NCBI GenBank assembly: GCA_963784675.1
Contig: CAWASE010000019.1
Location: forward strand, 62,001 to 126,000
Direction: 5' to 3'
Length of the DNA: 64,000 bases
Source of the DNA: SCTD01 sp963784675
GTDB taxonomy: Bacteria; Actinomycetota; Actinomycetes; Mycobacteriales; SCTD01
Shown: positions 21,318-29,643 of the stretch, in pieces
Layout of the letters: each line of letters begins with the position of its first letter
Position numbering within the stretch: the stretch's first letter is position 1
Notes under the pieces: model-generated
Databases searched by the model: none
Told to the model about the DNA's origin: nothing
Seen by the model: only the letters and a program-made list of their open reading frames with translations
Program-made: the position numbers and the translations under genes

Positions 21318-24116
21318 TCAGACCGGCCGGCGCGTCGACTGCGGCTGCAGCGGGGAGCGCTGCAGCACCGGCGGCAGCCGCTGGTCGTCGTCGTCCCCCA
21401 ACACCCGGGGCGTCAGCCGGAGCAGGCGGGCGACCTCGTGCTCGTCCAGCGTCATCAGCGCCTCGACAGCCATCGGGTCGAACTGGGTGCCGGCGTGGCG
21501 GTGGATCTCCGCGTACGCCTCCTCCAGCGGCATGGCCGCCCGGTAGGGCCGGTCGTTGCACATCGCGTCCAGAGAGTCGGCGATGCTGAACAGGCGCACG
21601 GTCAGCGGGATCTCCTGGCCGCGCAGCCCGCGCGGGTAGCCGGCGCCGTCGAAGCGTTCGTGGTGGCACAGCACGAGATCGCGGGCGCTCTCGGAGAAGC
21701 CGGCCTGCTCCAGGATCTCGGCGCCGATCCGCGGGTGCCGGCGCATGATCGCCCACTCCTCCGACGTCAGCGGCCCGGGCTTGAGCAGGACCCGGTCCGG
21801 GACGCCGATCTTGCCGACGTCGTGCAGCAGGAAGCCGAACGCGATCTGCGGGTCCGCGGCCAGGCCGGGGTCGACGACGCCGCAGAGCGCCATGCCGACC
21901 GCGGCCACCCGCTCGACGTGACCACCGGTGGTGGAGTCGCGGGCGTCGATGGCCTTGGCCAGCGACTTCGCGGTGGCCAGGTGACGGTCCTCGACGACCT
22001 GGAGCGCGTGCGCGAGCGCGGTGTTGCTGCCCTGCAGGGCGTGCTGGCTGCTGGACAGGTCGGTGGCGAGCAGGCGCAGGTCGCGCACCGAGCGGGCGGT
22101 GTGGCTCAGGTACTGGCGCTGCGCGATGCGCAGCAGCGCCGCGGGGACGACCAGGGCCAGGGTCGACAGCAGATGGAAGGTCGTCCACGACAGCGCGACC
22201 AGCGACGCGAGCAGACCGAAGGCGAGCGTGTGCGGAGCGAGCCACAGCAGCTCGCCGCGGAACACCGCCAGCATCGGGCGTCGCTCGTCCAGGCTGATGA
22301 CGGCGCTGACGAGCAGGTTGTTGACCAGGAAGTGGGCCAGCGACGCACCCGCCATGATCGCGGCCAGCTGGGCGGCGTCGGAGCCGGTGGGCGAGCCCAG
22401 GTCGACCAGGGAGCGGACGGCGAGCGCGGCCATGGCGGCCAGCACGTGCGCCGAGGCATTGAAGGCGATCTGCTCGGGGCGGCGGCGCACGAGCATCCCG
22501 CCGCCGACCGCCGCCACCGCGGCGGCCAGCAGGGCGGCGCTGGACTCGCCGGCGGCGACGGCGCTGAGCGTCGCCAGGCACGACAGCGACACCGCACCGC
22601 TGGCGTAGAGCCGGGTGCGGGCGGCCTCGGCGAGCAGGGCGCCCAGCGGGAACAGCCAGAGGGCTTCGCGGTCCAGGGTCTGCGTGGGCAGCAGCACGGC
22701 GAGGGCGGCCACGACCACGGCCAGCACGATCGTGAAGGGCATGGTCCGGCGGCTGCGGAATGCGGTCTCCGGCAGCGGCTCGCCGCCGGCTGCGACGCGC
22801 CGCTCCGGCCGGGAGGCCTCGCCGCGACCACCTTCGCCGGCGGCGCCGCGTCCGATCGGGGTCGACCGTCGCCGGTCGGGGGCTACCGGCACCTCCCGAG
22901 GCGGCGTCACGAGGGTCTCGGCGTCGGTGACGTCGTCGGGACGGGGCAGGCAGACGCGGTTGCGCCCCTCTGCCTTGGCCCGGTAGGCGGCGAGGTCGGC
23001 GATGCGCAGCACGTCGTCGAGCACGGTGGCGTGCAATGGCGCCGTGGCCAGGCCCATCGACACGGTGACGTGGAAGGGCTGGCCGTCGGCGCCGGTGTGC
23101 TCCAGCTCGGCGATGGCGGTGCGGAGCCGCTCGCCGATCACCCGCGCCTCGCGCAGGTCGGTGTCGGGCAGCAGGACGAGGAACTCCTCGCCCCCGAACC
23201 TGGCGACCAGGTCCTCGGGGCGCGCATGCGTGCGCAGGCTGTTGGCGACCGCCAGCAGCACGTCGTCGCCGATCAGGTGCCCGTGCCGGGTGTTCACGTC
23301 GCGCAGGTGGTCCAGGTCGGCGACGAGCACGGACACCGGCCGCTCGATGCTGACCGACTCCAGCGCCCTCCCGGCGACGGTGCGCCACCAGGTGGAGTTC
23401 GCGAGCCCGGTCTTGGGCTCGGTACGGCTCGCGTCCTGCAGCGTCGAGAACCACAGGGCCCGCTGCATCATCCCGAACGGCACCAGGGCGACCGGCACCA
23501 GCGCCGGGCCGATCTGCCAGAGCGCCGCCATCGTCACGCCGAGGGCGAGCAGGCTGGAGTCGACGAGCACGCCCTCGCCCGACAGCAGCCCGCTCTCGCT
23601 CGGCGGGACGCCACGGGCCCACCACAGCACCAGCACGAGCGTCGCATGGTTGACGACCAGCAGCACCAGCACCGAGAGCAGCGCGACGGCGGTGCCTTCG
23701 GTGGAACCGTCCAGCACCCCGCCGGGCGGCGCCAGCAAGGTCGCGGCGCGTTCGGCGGCCAGCGTGGCCAGCAGGTGCGAGCTGGCGTTGAAGGACTGGA
23801 TGTACCAGGGCTTGGGCCGCCGCACCTGTTCGATCACGAACGGCGCCACGGCGATGAGGGCGACCGGACCCGGTGCGAGCAGCAGGGCCGCGGCGGCCAG
23901 GAACGACAGCGTGGCGACGTAGCCCTTGTTGCCCGGCGACCACACCTCGAAGGCCTGGGCCAGCGTGGCGCCGCCGAGCAGGACGGCCGTCAGGCCAGGG
24001 GCGACCAGCGACCAGTCGGTGAGCACCGCAGCGGCGCACGCCGCGGCGGCTCCGAGGAGCACGACCGCGGTGATGTACAGCCGCGCCAGCCGGGACAGCT
24101 CCCGCACGTCACTCAC
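21318..24116 (-). CDS. Membrane GGDEF plus HD-GYP protein (cyclic di-GMP synthesis and/or breakdown) with duplicated membrane domain
   Basis: 932 residues. Order: hydrophobic domain (about 10-225), GGDEF domain (about 235-395), a disordered Arg-rich linker, a second hydrophobic domain (about 450-670) and HD-GYP (about 700-895). The cyclase site is GGEEF (about residue 305), with an inhibitory-site RPED exactly five residues upstream and the conserved LVADLDHLRDVNTRHGHLIGDD. The phosphodiesterase has LLHDVGKIGVPD (about 760) and GYPRGL (about 825). The two hydrophobic domains carry matching elements, SFNASSHLLATLAAER and AFNASAHVLAAMAALA, so they look like an internal duplication. Both catalytic sites appear intact. 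It starts at GTG 24116. Confidence 0.9.
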   Translation of the reverse strand: MSDVRELSRLARLYITAVVLLGAAAACAAAVLTDWSLVAPGLTAVLLGGATLAQAFEVWSPGNKGYVATLSFLAAAALLLAPGPVALIAVAPFVIEQVRRPKPWYIQSFNASSHLLATLAAERAATLLAPPGGVLDGSTEGTAVALLSVLVLLVVNHATLVLVLWWARGVPPSESGLLSGEGVLVDSSLLALGVTMAALWQIGPALVPVALVPFGMMQRALWFSTLQDASRTEPKTGLANSTWWRTVAGRALESVSIERPVSVLVADLDHLRDVNTRHGHLIGDDVLLAVANSLRTHARPEDLVARFGGEEFLVLLPDTDLREARVIGERLRTAIAELEHTGADGQPFHVTVSMGLATAPLHATVLDDVLRIADLAAYRAKAEGRNRVCLPRPDDVTDAETLVTPPREVPVAPDRRRSTPIGRGAAGEGGRGEASRPERRVAAGGEPLPETAFRSRRTMPFTIVLAVVVAALAVLLPTQTLDREALWLFPLGALLAEAARTRLYASGAVSLSCLATLSAVAAGESSAALLAAAVAAVGGGMLVRRRPEQIAFNASAHVLAAMAALAVRSLVDLGSPTGSDAAQLAAIMAGASLAHFLVNNLLVSAVISLDERRPMLAVFRGELLWLAPHTLAFGLLASLVALSWTTFHLLSTLALVVPAALLRIAQRQYLSHTARSVRDLRLLATDLSSSQHALQGSNTALAHALQVVEDRHLATAKSLAKAIDARDSTTGGHVERVAAVGMALCGVVDPGLAADPQIAFGFLLHDVGKIGVPDRVLLKPGPLTSEEWAIMRRHPRIGAEILEQAGFSESARDLVLCHHERFDGAGYPRGLRGQEIPLTVRLFSIADSLDAMCNDRPYRAAMPLEEAYAEIHRHAGTQFDPMAVEALMTLDEHEVARLLRLTPRVLGDDDDQRLPPVLQRSPLQPQSTRRPV

Positions 24117-24178
24117 CCCGCCTTCTCGCAGTGATTGTCGGCAGGGTCGCGGCCGGCTTGATCATTCAGGCGCCCGGA

Positions 24179-24229
24179 GGTCACGACCGGCCGGGTCGCT
24201 CTGTGAGCGCGCCCGGCCGGGTCGTGACC
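24179..24229 (-). terminator. Strong hairpin after the subtilase gene
   Basis: Arms at 24179-24195 and 24212-24229 pair over 17 bases with one bulged base, beginning 3 nt after the subtilase stop. No clear T-run follows; many actinobacterial terminators lack one. Confidence 0.6.
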
Positions 24230-24232
24230 TGA

Positions 24233-25744
24233 TCAGCTGGACGAGCTCTGCGAGGTCCAGGTCGCGTTGGTCCACGTGGCGTTGGTCCAGGTGGCCTGGG
24301 CCTCGGCGCTGGCGGTCCAGCCGTTGTTCGTCCAGGTGGCGTTGGTCCACGTGGCGTTGGTCCAGGTCGCCTGGGTGAAGGCGACGCGTTCCCACGGCAC
24401 CGACGTCCAGTCGACCTCCTTCCACTTCACCGACGAGTAGTCGCCGGTGCCGACGACGAGCTGGGCGTACGCGGAAGCCAGCGCGATCGAGGGCTTCGCC
24501 TTGGACTTGACCGTCTCGGTCTTGCTCGCCAGCACCCGCTCCAGATCGACGGTCCGCGCGGCGGTGCGGTTCTTCAGCAGCGTGCCCTTGACCTCGTCGG
24601 GCGTCAGGCTCGGCCGCGCTGAGAGCAGAGCCGCGACCATGCCGGAACCGACGCCTGCGGCCATCGAGGTGCCGGACAGCTGGCCGTACTGGGCCGGCAG
24701 CCCGGAGGTCGTCTGCTGGGCCATCAGGGCGCTCCCGCGGGGCAGCACGCTCTGCACGTGCTGACCGGGCAGCGCCAGCTCGGGCTTGTCCGCGCCGTCC
24801 AGGCTGGGACCGTTGTTGGAGTACGTCGACCGCTTGTCGTCGTCCTGGCGGACCGTGTTCGCGTCGTACACCGAACCGACCGTGAGGATCAGCGGGTCGT
24901 TGCCCGGCGCGGAGCGCACCCCGTCGGCGCCCTGGTTGCCGGCACTGGCCACCACGACGATGCCGCGGTACCAGGCCGCCTCGACGAGGGCGTTGACCGG
25001 ACCGGTGAGGTAGCTGGCGTCGCCGTCGACCGCGAGCGAGAGGTTCGCCACGCGGACGTCGTACCGGTCCCGGTTCTGCAGCGTCCAGGCGATGCCCTGC
25101 GCCAGCCGGCTCACCGTGCTGGACCCCTGGCTGTCGGCGACCTTCACCGACAGGATGCGGGCCTGCGGGGCGATGCCCTGGATGCCGGTCTGCGCGCCGT
25201 CGGGACCGGTGCCGTCGCCGGCGATCAGGCCCGCCACGAAGGTCCCGTGCCCGAACTGGTCGGCCGGTCCCTGCCCGCTGAAGTCGGCACCCTGGACGAC
25301 GCGTCCCCGCAGGCCGGGCACCTCGGTGACCCCGCTGTCCAGCACCGCGACGGTGATGCCGCTCCCGGTCGCCGCCACCTGGCTCGCGCCGGTGACCGCG
25401 TTGACCGACAGCCGTCCGGTGGGCGAGGTGTTCTCCGCGAGCGTCGAGGAGGACGAGAGCGACACCGGTCCGTCGGGAGTGACGGTGAGGCCGCGGCTCC
25501 TGGCCTGCGCGACCTGGCGAGCGGTCAGCGGCGCCGTGGTGAGACCGCCGATGCTGGCGGTCGGGGTCACCCCGAGCTGGGCGAGCACGGCGGCGCCGTC
25601 CCCACCGGTGAGCAGGTAGTCCGACGCGGTGGCGGCCGAGGCCGCCGTCACGGGGACCGCCAAGAGCGATGCGGCGACGCCGGTCGCCGCAGCCAGGCCG
25701 AGGCGACGTCGTCCGCCGCCCCAGCTGGTGCTGAGGAGTGTCAC
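24233..25744 (-). CDS. Secreted subtilisin-like serine protease (S8) with C-terminal ATWTN repeats
   Basis: 503 residues. A signal peptide (RRR, hydrophobic core, ASAATA near residues 35-40) is followed by a pro-region and an S8 catalytic domain. The triad is visible: VAVLDSGV (Asp, about 137), FGHGTFVAG (His, about 165) and LSGTSMAAG (Ser, about 358). The last roughly 55 residues are Trp/Thr-rich: KWKEVDWTSVPWERVAFTQ, then ATWTN units. GTG start with GGGAG 9-10 nt upstream. Repeats of this kind occur at the ends of some actinobacterial subtilases; their role is unknown. Targets could be extracellular proteins. Confidence 0.9.
   Translation of the reverse strand: MTLLSTSWGGGRRRLGLAAATGVAASLLAVPVTAASAATASDYLLTGGDGAAVLAQLGVTPTASIGGLTTAPLTARQVAQARSRGLTVTPDGPVSLSSSSTLAENTSPTGRLSVNAVTGASQVAATGSGITVAVLDSGVTEVPGLRGRVVQGADFSGQGPADQFGHGTFVAGLIAGDGTGPDGAQTGIQGIAPQARILSVKVADSQGSSTVSRLAQGIAWTLQNRDRYDVRVANLSLAVDGDASYLTGPVNALVEAAWYRGIVVVASAGNQGADGVRSAPGNDPLILTVGSVYDANTVRQDDDKRSTYSNNGPSLDGADKPELALPGQHVQSVLPRGSALMAQQTTSGLPAQYGQLSGTSMAAGVGSGMVAALLSARPSLTPDEVKGTLLKNRTAARTVDLERVLASKTETVKSKAKPSIALASAYAQLVVGTGDYSSVKWKEVDWTSVPWERVAFTQATWTNATWTNATWTNNGWTASAEAQATWTNATWTNATWTSQSSSS
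24253..24372 (-). repeat. 15-nt coding repeats encoding ATWTN pentapeptides
   Basis: Two blocks of two to three near-identical 15-nt units, separated by a degenerate block (NNGWTASAEAQ). The units differ by single bases, so they are expanded in-frame copies within the subtilase C-terminus. Confidence 0.75.
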
Positions 25745-25887
25745 AAGATGGGCTCCCTTCTCTGGAGTTCATCCAGGACAACGAGGCCTGCGGTGACGCC
25801 GGTGTCCGCCGTTCGGCCGAACTTCGGTGCCGGACTCGCCGTCCGGTGGCGTACATCGGCTGCGCCGTCCGGGTGACGCAGGGCGGT
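25745..25887. promoter_or_regulatory. Upstream region of the subtilase gene
   Basis: 143 nt between the glgX stop and the subtilase start, both on the minus strand. It contains the subtilase ribosome-binding site (GGGAG) and presumably its promoter. I could not assign -35 and -10 boxes. Confidence 0.35.
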
Positions 25888-27963
25888 TCAGACGGTCGGC
25901 GAGGCCTCCGCGGCCAGGACGGCGACGCTGTAGGGGGCCAGCAGCTGGCCGGCCCCGTCAGGGTCGGGACCGTCCGCGGTGTGCAGCACCGACCGCCAGC
26001 TGCATCCCTGCGGCGCGTCCGGCAGCGTGAACCGGCGCGGCGACGCACCGGCGTGCAGCAGGACCACCAGCAGGCGACCGCCTGCGCCACGGCCGTCGAG
26101 CTGCGCGCCCAGCGTGCGGGCGCCGGGGTCGTCCCAGAGCGCGGCGTCGGCCGGTCCGTCCGGTCCGAACCAGGCGAGGTCCGGACGCCCGTCCGGCCCT
26201 TGCCGTCCGTGCAGGAAGGCCGACGGTCGCAGCGCAGGTTCAGCAGCCCGGAGCGCGAGGAGCCTGCGGACGAAGGCCTGCATCTGCTCGCCGTCCGGAC
26301 CGAGCGTCCACGGCTGCCACGCCAGCGCGTTGTCCTGGCAGTAAGCGTTGTTGTTGCCCTGCTGGGTGCGGCGCACCTCGTCGCCCATGCTCAGCATCGG
26401 GACGCCGGCGCTCAGCAGCAGCGTCGCGAGCAGGTTGCGTGCCTGTCGGATCCGCAGCGCCTGGACGGTCGGGTCGTCGGTCTCGCCCTCGACGCCGCAG
26501 TTCCAGCCGCGGTTGTGGTCGTCCCCGTCGCGGTTGCCCTCGCCGTTGGCTTCGTTGCGCTTGCTCTCATAGGTCGTCAGGTCACGCAGCGTGAAGCCGT
26601 CGTGCGCCGTCACGAAGTTCAGCGAGGCCGTCGGGGTGCGGGCGCCGAAGACGTCCGAGGACCCTGCGAGCCGGGAGGCGACGGCGCGGACGCCGTCCGC
26701 GCGACCGGCCCAGAAGTCACGGACGTCGTTGCGGTAGCGGTCGTTCCACTCCGTCCAGCGCGGCGGGAAGCCGCCGACCAGGTAGCCGCCCGGCCCCAGG
26801 TCCCAGGGCTCCGCGACGAGCTTCACCCGACTGAGCACCGGGTCCTGGTGCACGGCAGCCAGGAAGGGGGCGAGCACGTCGACGCGTTCGCCGGTGGTCC
26901 CGACCCTGGCCAGCGCGGTGGCCAGGTCGAAGCGGAAGCCGTCGACGCCGAAGGCGAGCACCCAGTGGCGCAGGGACTCCAGGACCAGGGCCAGCGTGTC
27001 CGGCTGCTCGGCGTCGACGGTGTTGCCGCACCCGGTGTAGTCGCGGTAGCGCGCCCGGTCGGACGGCTCGAGCCGGTAGTGCGCCGCGTTGTCCAGCCCG
27101 CGCAGCGAGAGGGTCGGCCCGACCTCGTCGCCCTCGCCGGTGTGGTTGTAGACGACGTCGACGAGCACCTCCAGCCCGGCCCCGTGCAGGGCGGCGACCA
27201 GCGCCCGGAACTCCTCGTTGGCCCCGTCGGCCCCGCTGGCGGCGTACCCGGCGTGCGGGGCGAACCAGGCGACGGGGTTGTAGCCCCAGTGGTTGGTGAG
27301 GCCTCGGCGCAGCAGGTGCGGCTCGCTGACGAAGTGCTGCACCGGCAGCAGCTCGACGGTGGTGACGCCCAGCGCCGTCAGGTGCGCGATCGCCGCCGGG
27401 TGGGCGAGGCCGGCGTACGTGCCCCGCAGCTGCTCCGGCACGTCCGGGTGGGTGGCGGTGAAGCCTTTGACGTGCAGCTCGTACACGACGGTGTCGGCCC
27501 AGGCGTGCCGCGGTCCGGGGACGGGCGCGGCGAGGTCGCCGACGACCACCGAGCGGGGGACGGACGCGGAGCTGTCCCGCCCGTCGCGTGGTGCGACGTG
27601 CGCGACCCCGGCGGCGAGCACCGTGTCGGCCAGGGTGAAGGCGCCGTCGACGGCACGCGCGTACGGGTCCAGGAGCAGCTTGGCCGGGTCGTAGCGGTGG
27701 CCCTCGGACGGCGCCCACGGACCGTCGGCGCGCAGTCCGTAGCGCTGCCCGGGACCCACGCCGGGCAGGTAGCGGTGCCACACGCCCGGAGCCGTGGTGG
27801 CCATCGGGAAGCGGGTCTCCGCGCCGTCCCGGTCGAACAGGCAGACCAGCAGGCCGGTGGCGCCGCGGCTCTGCACGACGACGTGCGTGCCGCTGCCGTC
27901 GAAGGTGGCACCGAGCGGCGCCGGCGCGTCGTGCGCCGGGAGGCTGCGCGCCGGACCGGTCAC
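25888..27963 (-). CDS. glgX: Glycogen debranching enzyme GlgX (isoamylase type)
   Basis: 691 residues. GlgX cleaves alpha-1,6 branches of phosphorylase-trimmed glycogen. An N-terminal CBM48 begins PLGATFDGSGTHVVVQSRGA. The GH13 motifs are GFRFDLATALARVG (nucleophile Asp), LVAEPWDLGPGGY (acid Glu) and FVTAHDGFTLRDL, together with the family-specific KRNEANGEGNRDGDDHNRGW. It starts at a GTG overlapping the stop of an acidic unknown gene, so the two are translationally coupled. In Streptomyces GlgX has been reported to be activated by c-di-GMP, which makes the nearby GGDEF/HD-GYP gene notable. Confidence 0.95.
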   Translation of the reverse strand: MTGPARSLPAHDAPAPLGATFDGSGTHVVVQSRGATGLLVCLFDRDGAETRFPMATTAPGVWHRYLPGVGPGQRYGLRADGPWAPSEGHRYDPAKLLLDPYARAVDGAFTLADTVLAAGVAHVAPRDGRDSSASVPRSVVVGDLAAPVPGPRHAWADTVVYELHVKGFTATHPDVPEQLRGTYAGLAHPAAIAHLTALGVTTVELLPVQHFVSEPHLLRRGLTNHWGYNPVAWFAPHAGYAASGADGANEEFRALVAALHGAGLEVLVDVVYNHTGEGDEVGPTLSLRGLDNAAHYRLEPSDRARYRDYTGCGNTVDAEQPDTLALVLESLRHWVLAFGVDGFRFDLATALARVGTTGERVDVLAPFLAAVHQDPVLSRVKLVAEPWDLGPGGYLVGGFPPRWTEWNDRYRNDVRDFWAGRADGVRAVASRLAGSSDVFGARTPTASLNFVTAHDGFTLRDLTTYESKRNEANGEGNRDGDDHNRGWNCGVEGETDDPTVQALRIRQARNLLATLLLSAGVPMLSMGDEVRRTQQGNNNAYCQDNALAWQPWTLGPDGEQMQAFVRRLLALRAAEPALRPSAFLHGRQGPDGRPDLAWFGPDGPADAALWDDPGARTLGAQLDGRGAGGRLLVVLLHAGASPRRFTLPDAPQGCSWRSVLHTADGPDPDGAGQLLAPYSVAVLAAEASPTV

Positions 27964-28622
27964 CCCGTGCCCGGGTGCCCGGGGCCGGTGCTCTGGTGCA
28001 GGTGCGCGTGCCGCTCGACGAGCTGTTCGTGGCCGAGCGACTGCTGCGGCTGCTGGTGGGTGAGCACCAGGTGGCCCAGGACCTTCTCGTGGTCGGCCAC
28101 CAGGTCGCTCCAGGTGCTGACCAGGTCGACGCCGGCCACCAGGGCCTCCAGCCGGACCCGCAGCGGCAGCAGCAGCAGCTCGCGCTCGAGCACGGCGACC
28201 AGATCGTCCCCGAGCACGGAGCGGGGGTCGCCGGCATCCGGCTCGGTCAGGGCGGCGAGGGCGGCCAGCTCGGGGTCCTCGTCGTCGTCGTCCTCGTCCA
28301 GGCCGAGCGACGCGACGTCGAACGGCTCGTCGTCGTCGTCCTCGTAGCCGGCCTCCAGGTCGGCCAACGACATACCTGCCTCGACCGCCCAGCGGTCTTC
28401 TTCAGCCAGGTCGATCTCGTCCGGCAGGCCGGCGAAGAACGCGTCCTGCCAGCGCTCGAGCAGCTCGCTGACGGCGTCGCAGCGCTCCAGCACCGACCCC
28501 AGGTCGACCGGACCCGGCACCAGCAGGGCTTGCTGCAGCGCGGCAGCCGCTCCGGGCGGGAGATCCAGCAGCGGCTCTGCGGAGCAGACGGTGTGGACGA
28601 CGCCTCGGGAGTCCCTGAACAC
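27960..28622 (-). CDS. Acidic protein of unknown function coupled to glgX
   Basis: 220 residues, no recognised domain. The N-terminus FRDSRGVVHTVCSAEPLLDLPPG may be a small folded region. The centre is extremely acidic (EDDDDEPFD and DEDDDDEDPE near residues 94-117). A helical segment (VLERELLLLPLRVRLEALVAG) follows, then a His/Gln-rich tail. It starts at GTG 28622 with TAGAGT 6 nt upstream and ends in a 4-nt overlap with glgX. Coupling suggests a role with glucan debranching, but that is inference from position only. Confidence 0.72.
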   Translation of the reverse strand: MFRDSRGVVHTVCSAEPLLDLPPGAAAALQQALLVPGPVDLGSVLERCDAVSELLERWQDAFFAGLPDEIDLAEEDRWAVEAGMSLADLEAGYEDDDDEPFDVASLGLDEDDDDEDPELAALAALTEPDAGDPRSVLGDDLVAVLERELLLLPLRVRLEALVAGVDLVSTWSDLVADHEKVLGHLVLTHQQPQQSLGHEQLVERHAHLHQSTGPGHPGTG

Positions 28623-28628
28623 CTGCGC

Positions 28629-28638
28629 ACTCTAGGGT
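28629..28638. promoter_or_regulatory. Overlapping divergent -10 boxes
   Basis: On the minus strand TAGAGT (28634 to 28629) precedes the GTG at 28622 by 6 nt. On the plus strand TAGGGT (28633-28638) serves the enoyl-CoA hydratase gene, leaving about a 29-nt leader with a GGAGGA site. The two boxes share the TA at 28633-28634, a layout expected of a bidirectional promoter. Confidence 0.55.
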
Positions 28639-28673
28639 GCGCGCAACGGGTGCCGAGCAGCAGTGGAGGAAGC

Positions 28674-29453
28674 ATGGGCGAGTACGCACGGCTCGAGGTC
28701 TCGGAGGGGGTCGGCACGCTGCGGCTGGACCGACCGAAGATGAACGCGCTGGACCGGCAGATGCAGCTGGAGATCCGCGACTGTGCCGTCGAGGCGTCCG
28801 CGCGCGACGACGTCCGCGCCGTCGTGCTCACCGGCGGCGACCGCGTCTTCGCCGCCGGTGCGGACATCAAGGAGATGGCCGAGATGTCCTACGGGGACAT
28901 GCTGGCCCACGCAGGAGTGCTGCAGGACTGCTTCGCGGCCGTGGCCCGCATCCCCAAGCCGGTCATCGCCGCCGTGAACGGCTTCGCCCTGGGCGGAGGC
29001 TGTGAGCTCACGCTGTGCGCCGACTTCCGGGTCGCTGCGGAGAACGCGACGTTCGGCCAGCCGGAGATCCTGCTGGGCATCATCCCCGGCGCCGGCGGCA
29101 CCCAGCGCCTGTCGCGGCTGGTGGGGCCGGCCAGGGCGAAGGACCTCATCTTCACCGGTCGCTTCGTCAAGGCTCCGGAGGCCTTGGCGATCGGGCTGGT
29201 CGACGTCGTCGTCCCGGCCGCCGACGTGTACTCCACGGCGGTGCAGCGGGCGTCGCAGTACGCCCGGGGGCCGATGCTGGCCTTGCGCGCGGCCAAGCGC
29301 GCGGTCGACGACGGCCTGGAGCTGGGGCTCGACGCGGCGCTGCGTCTGGAGTCCGAGCTGTTCGCAGGGTTGTTCCCCACGCAGGACCGGGTCGCGGGGA
29401 TGACGAGCTTCCTGGCGAACGGACCCGGCAAGGCGACCTTCACCGGGCGGTGA
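28674..29453 (+). CDS. Enoyl-CoA hydratase/isomerase family protein
   Basis: 259 residues, typical crotonase length. The oxyanion-hole strands are RVFAAGADIKEMAEM and NGFALGGGCELTLCADFRVA. The second catalytic Glu lies in FGQPEILLGIIPGAGGTQRL, so both hydratase glutamates are present. It hydrates 2-enoyl-CoA in beta-oxidation. Start ATG 28674 with GGAGGA 5 nt upstream. The electron-transfer flavoprotein genes follow on the same strand, consistent with fatty-acid or amino-acid acyl-CoA oxidation. Confidence 0.92.
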   Translation: MGEYARLEVSEGVGTLRLDRPKMNALDRQMQLEIRDCAVEASARDDVRAVVLTGGDRVFAAGADIKEMAEMSYGDMLAHAGVLQDCFAAVARIPKPVIAAVNGFALGGGCELTLCADFRVAAENATFGQPEILLGIIPGAGGTQRLSRLVGPARAKDLIFTGRFVKAPEALAIGLVDVVVPAADVYSTAVQRASQYARGPMLALRAAKRAVDDGLELGLDAALRLESELFAGLFPTQDRVAGMTSFLANGPGKATFTGR

Positions 29454-29643
29454 CCGTGACGTGAACCACGTCGGGCCCAGGGCGGCTCCGGGTGCGGCGT
29501 GGTTGCCCGCGGGTATCCTCGACCTGTGCAGGGTGGGGCCCGGCGCCCGGGTTGCACGGCGCTAGCGTGGCCTCCACTCTCGAAGCAGGACCCGAGCGCG
29601 GGCTCTCCCGTGCACAGACCCAAGACGGAGGTCGGCGCCCCAC
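29454..29643 (+). promoter_or_regulatory. Upstream region of etfBA
   Basis: 190 nt. It contains a small perfect inverted repeat just after the hydratase stop (GACGTG-AAC-CACGTC, 29459-29473) and two candidate -10 boxes, TATCCT (29514-29519) and TAGCGT (29563-29568). I cannot choose between them. Confidence 0.4.

Noticed and set aside
24179..24229. End of an insertion sequence
   Set aside because: No transposase or matching second end is near. The hairpin lies right after a stop codon and is better read as a terminator.
24253..24372. Possible CRISPR or minisatellite
   Set aside because: The repeats are in frame inside the subtilase gene and encode ATWTN units. There are no spacers.
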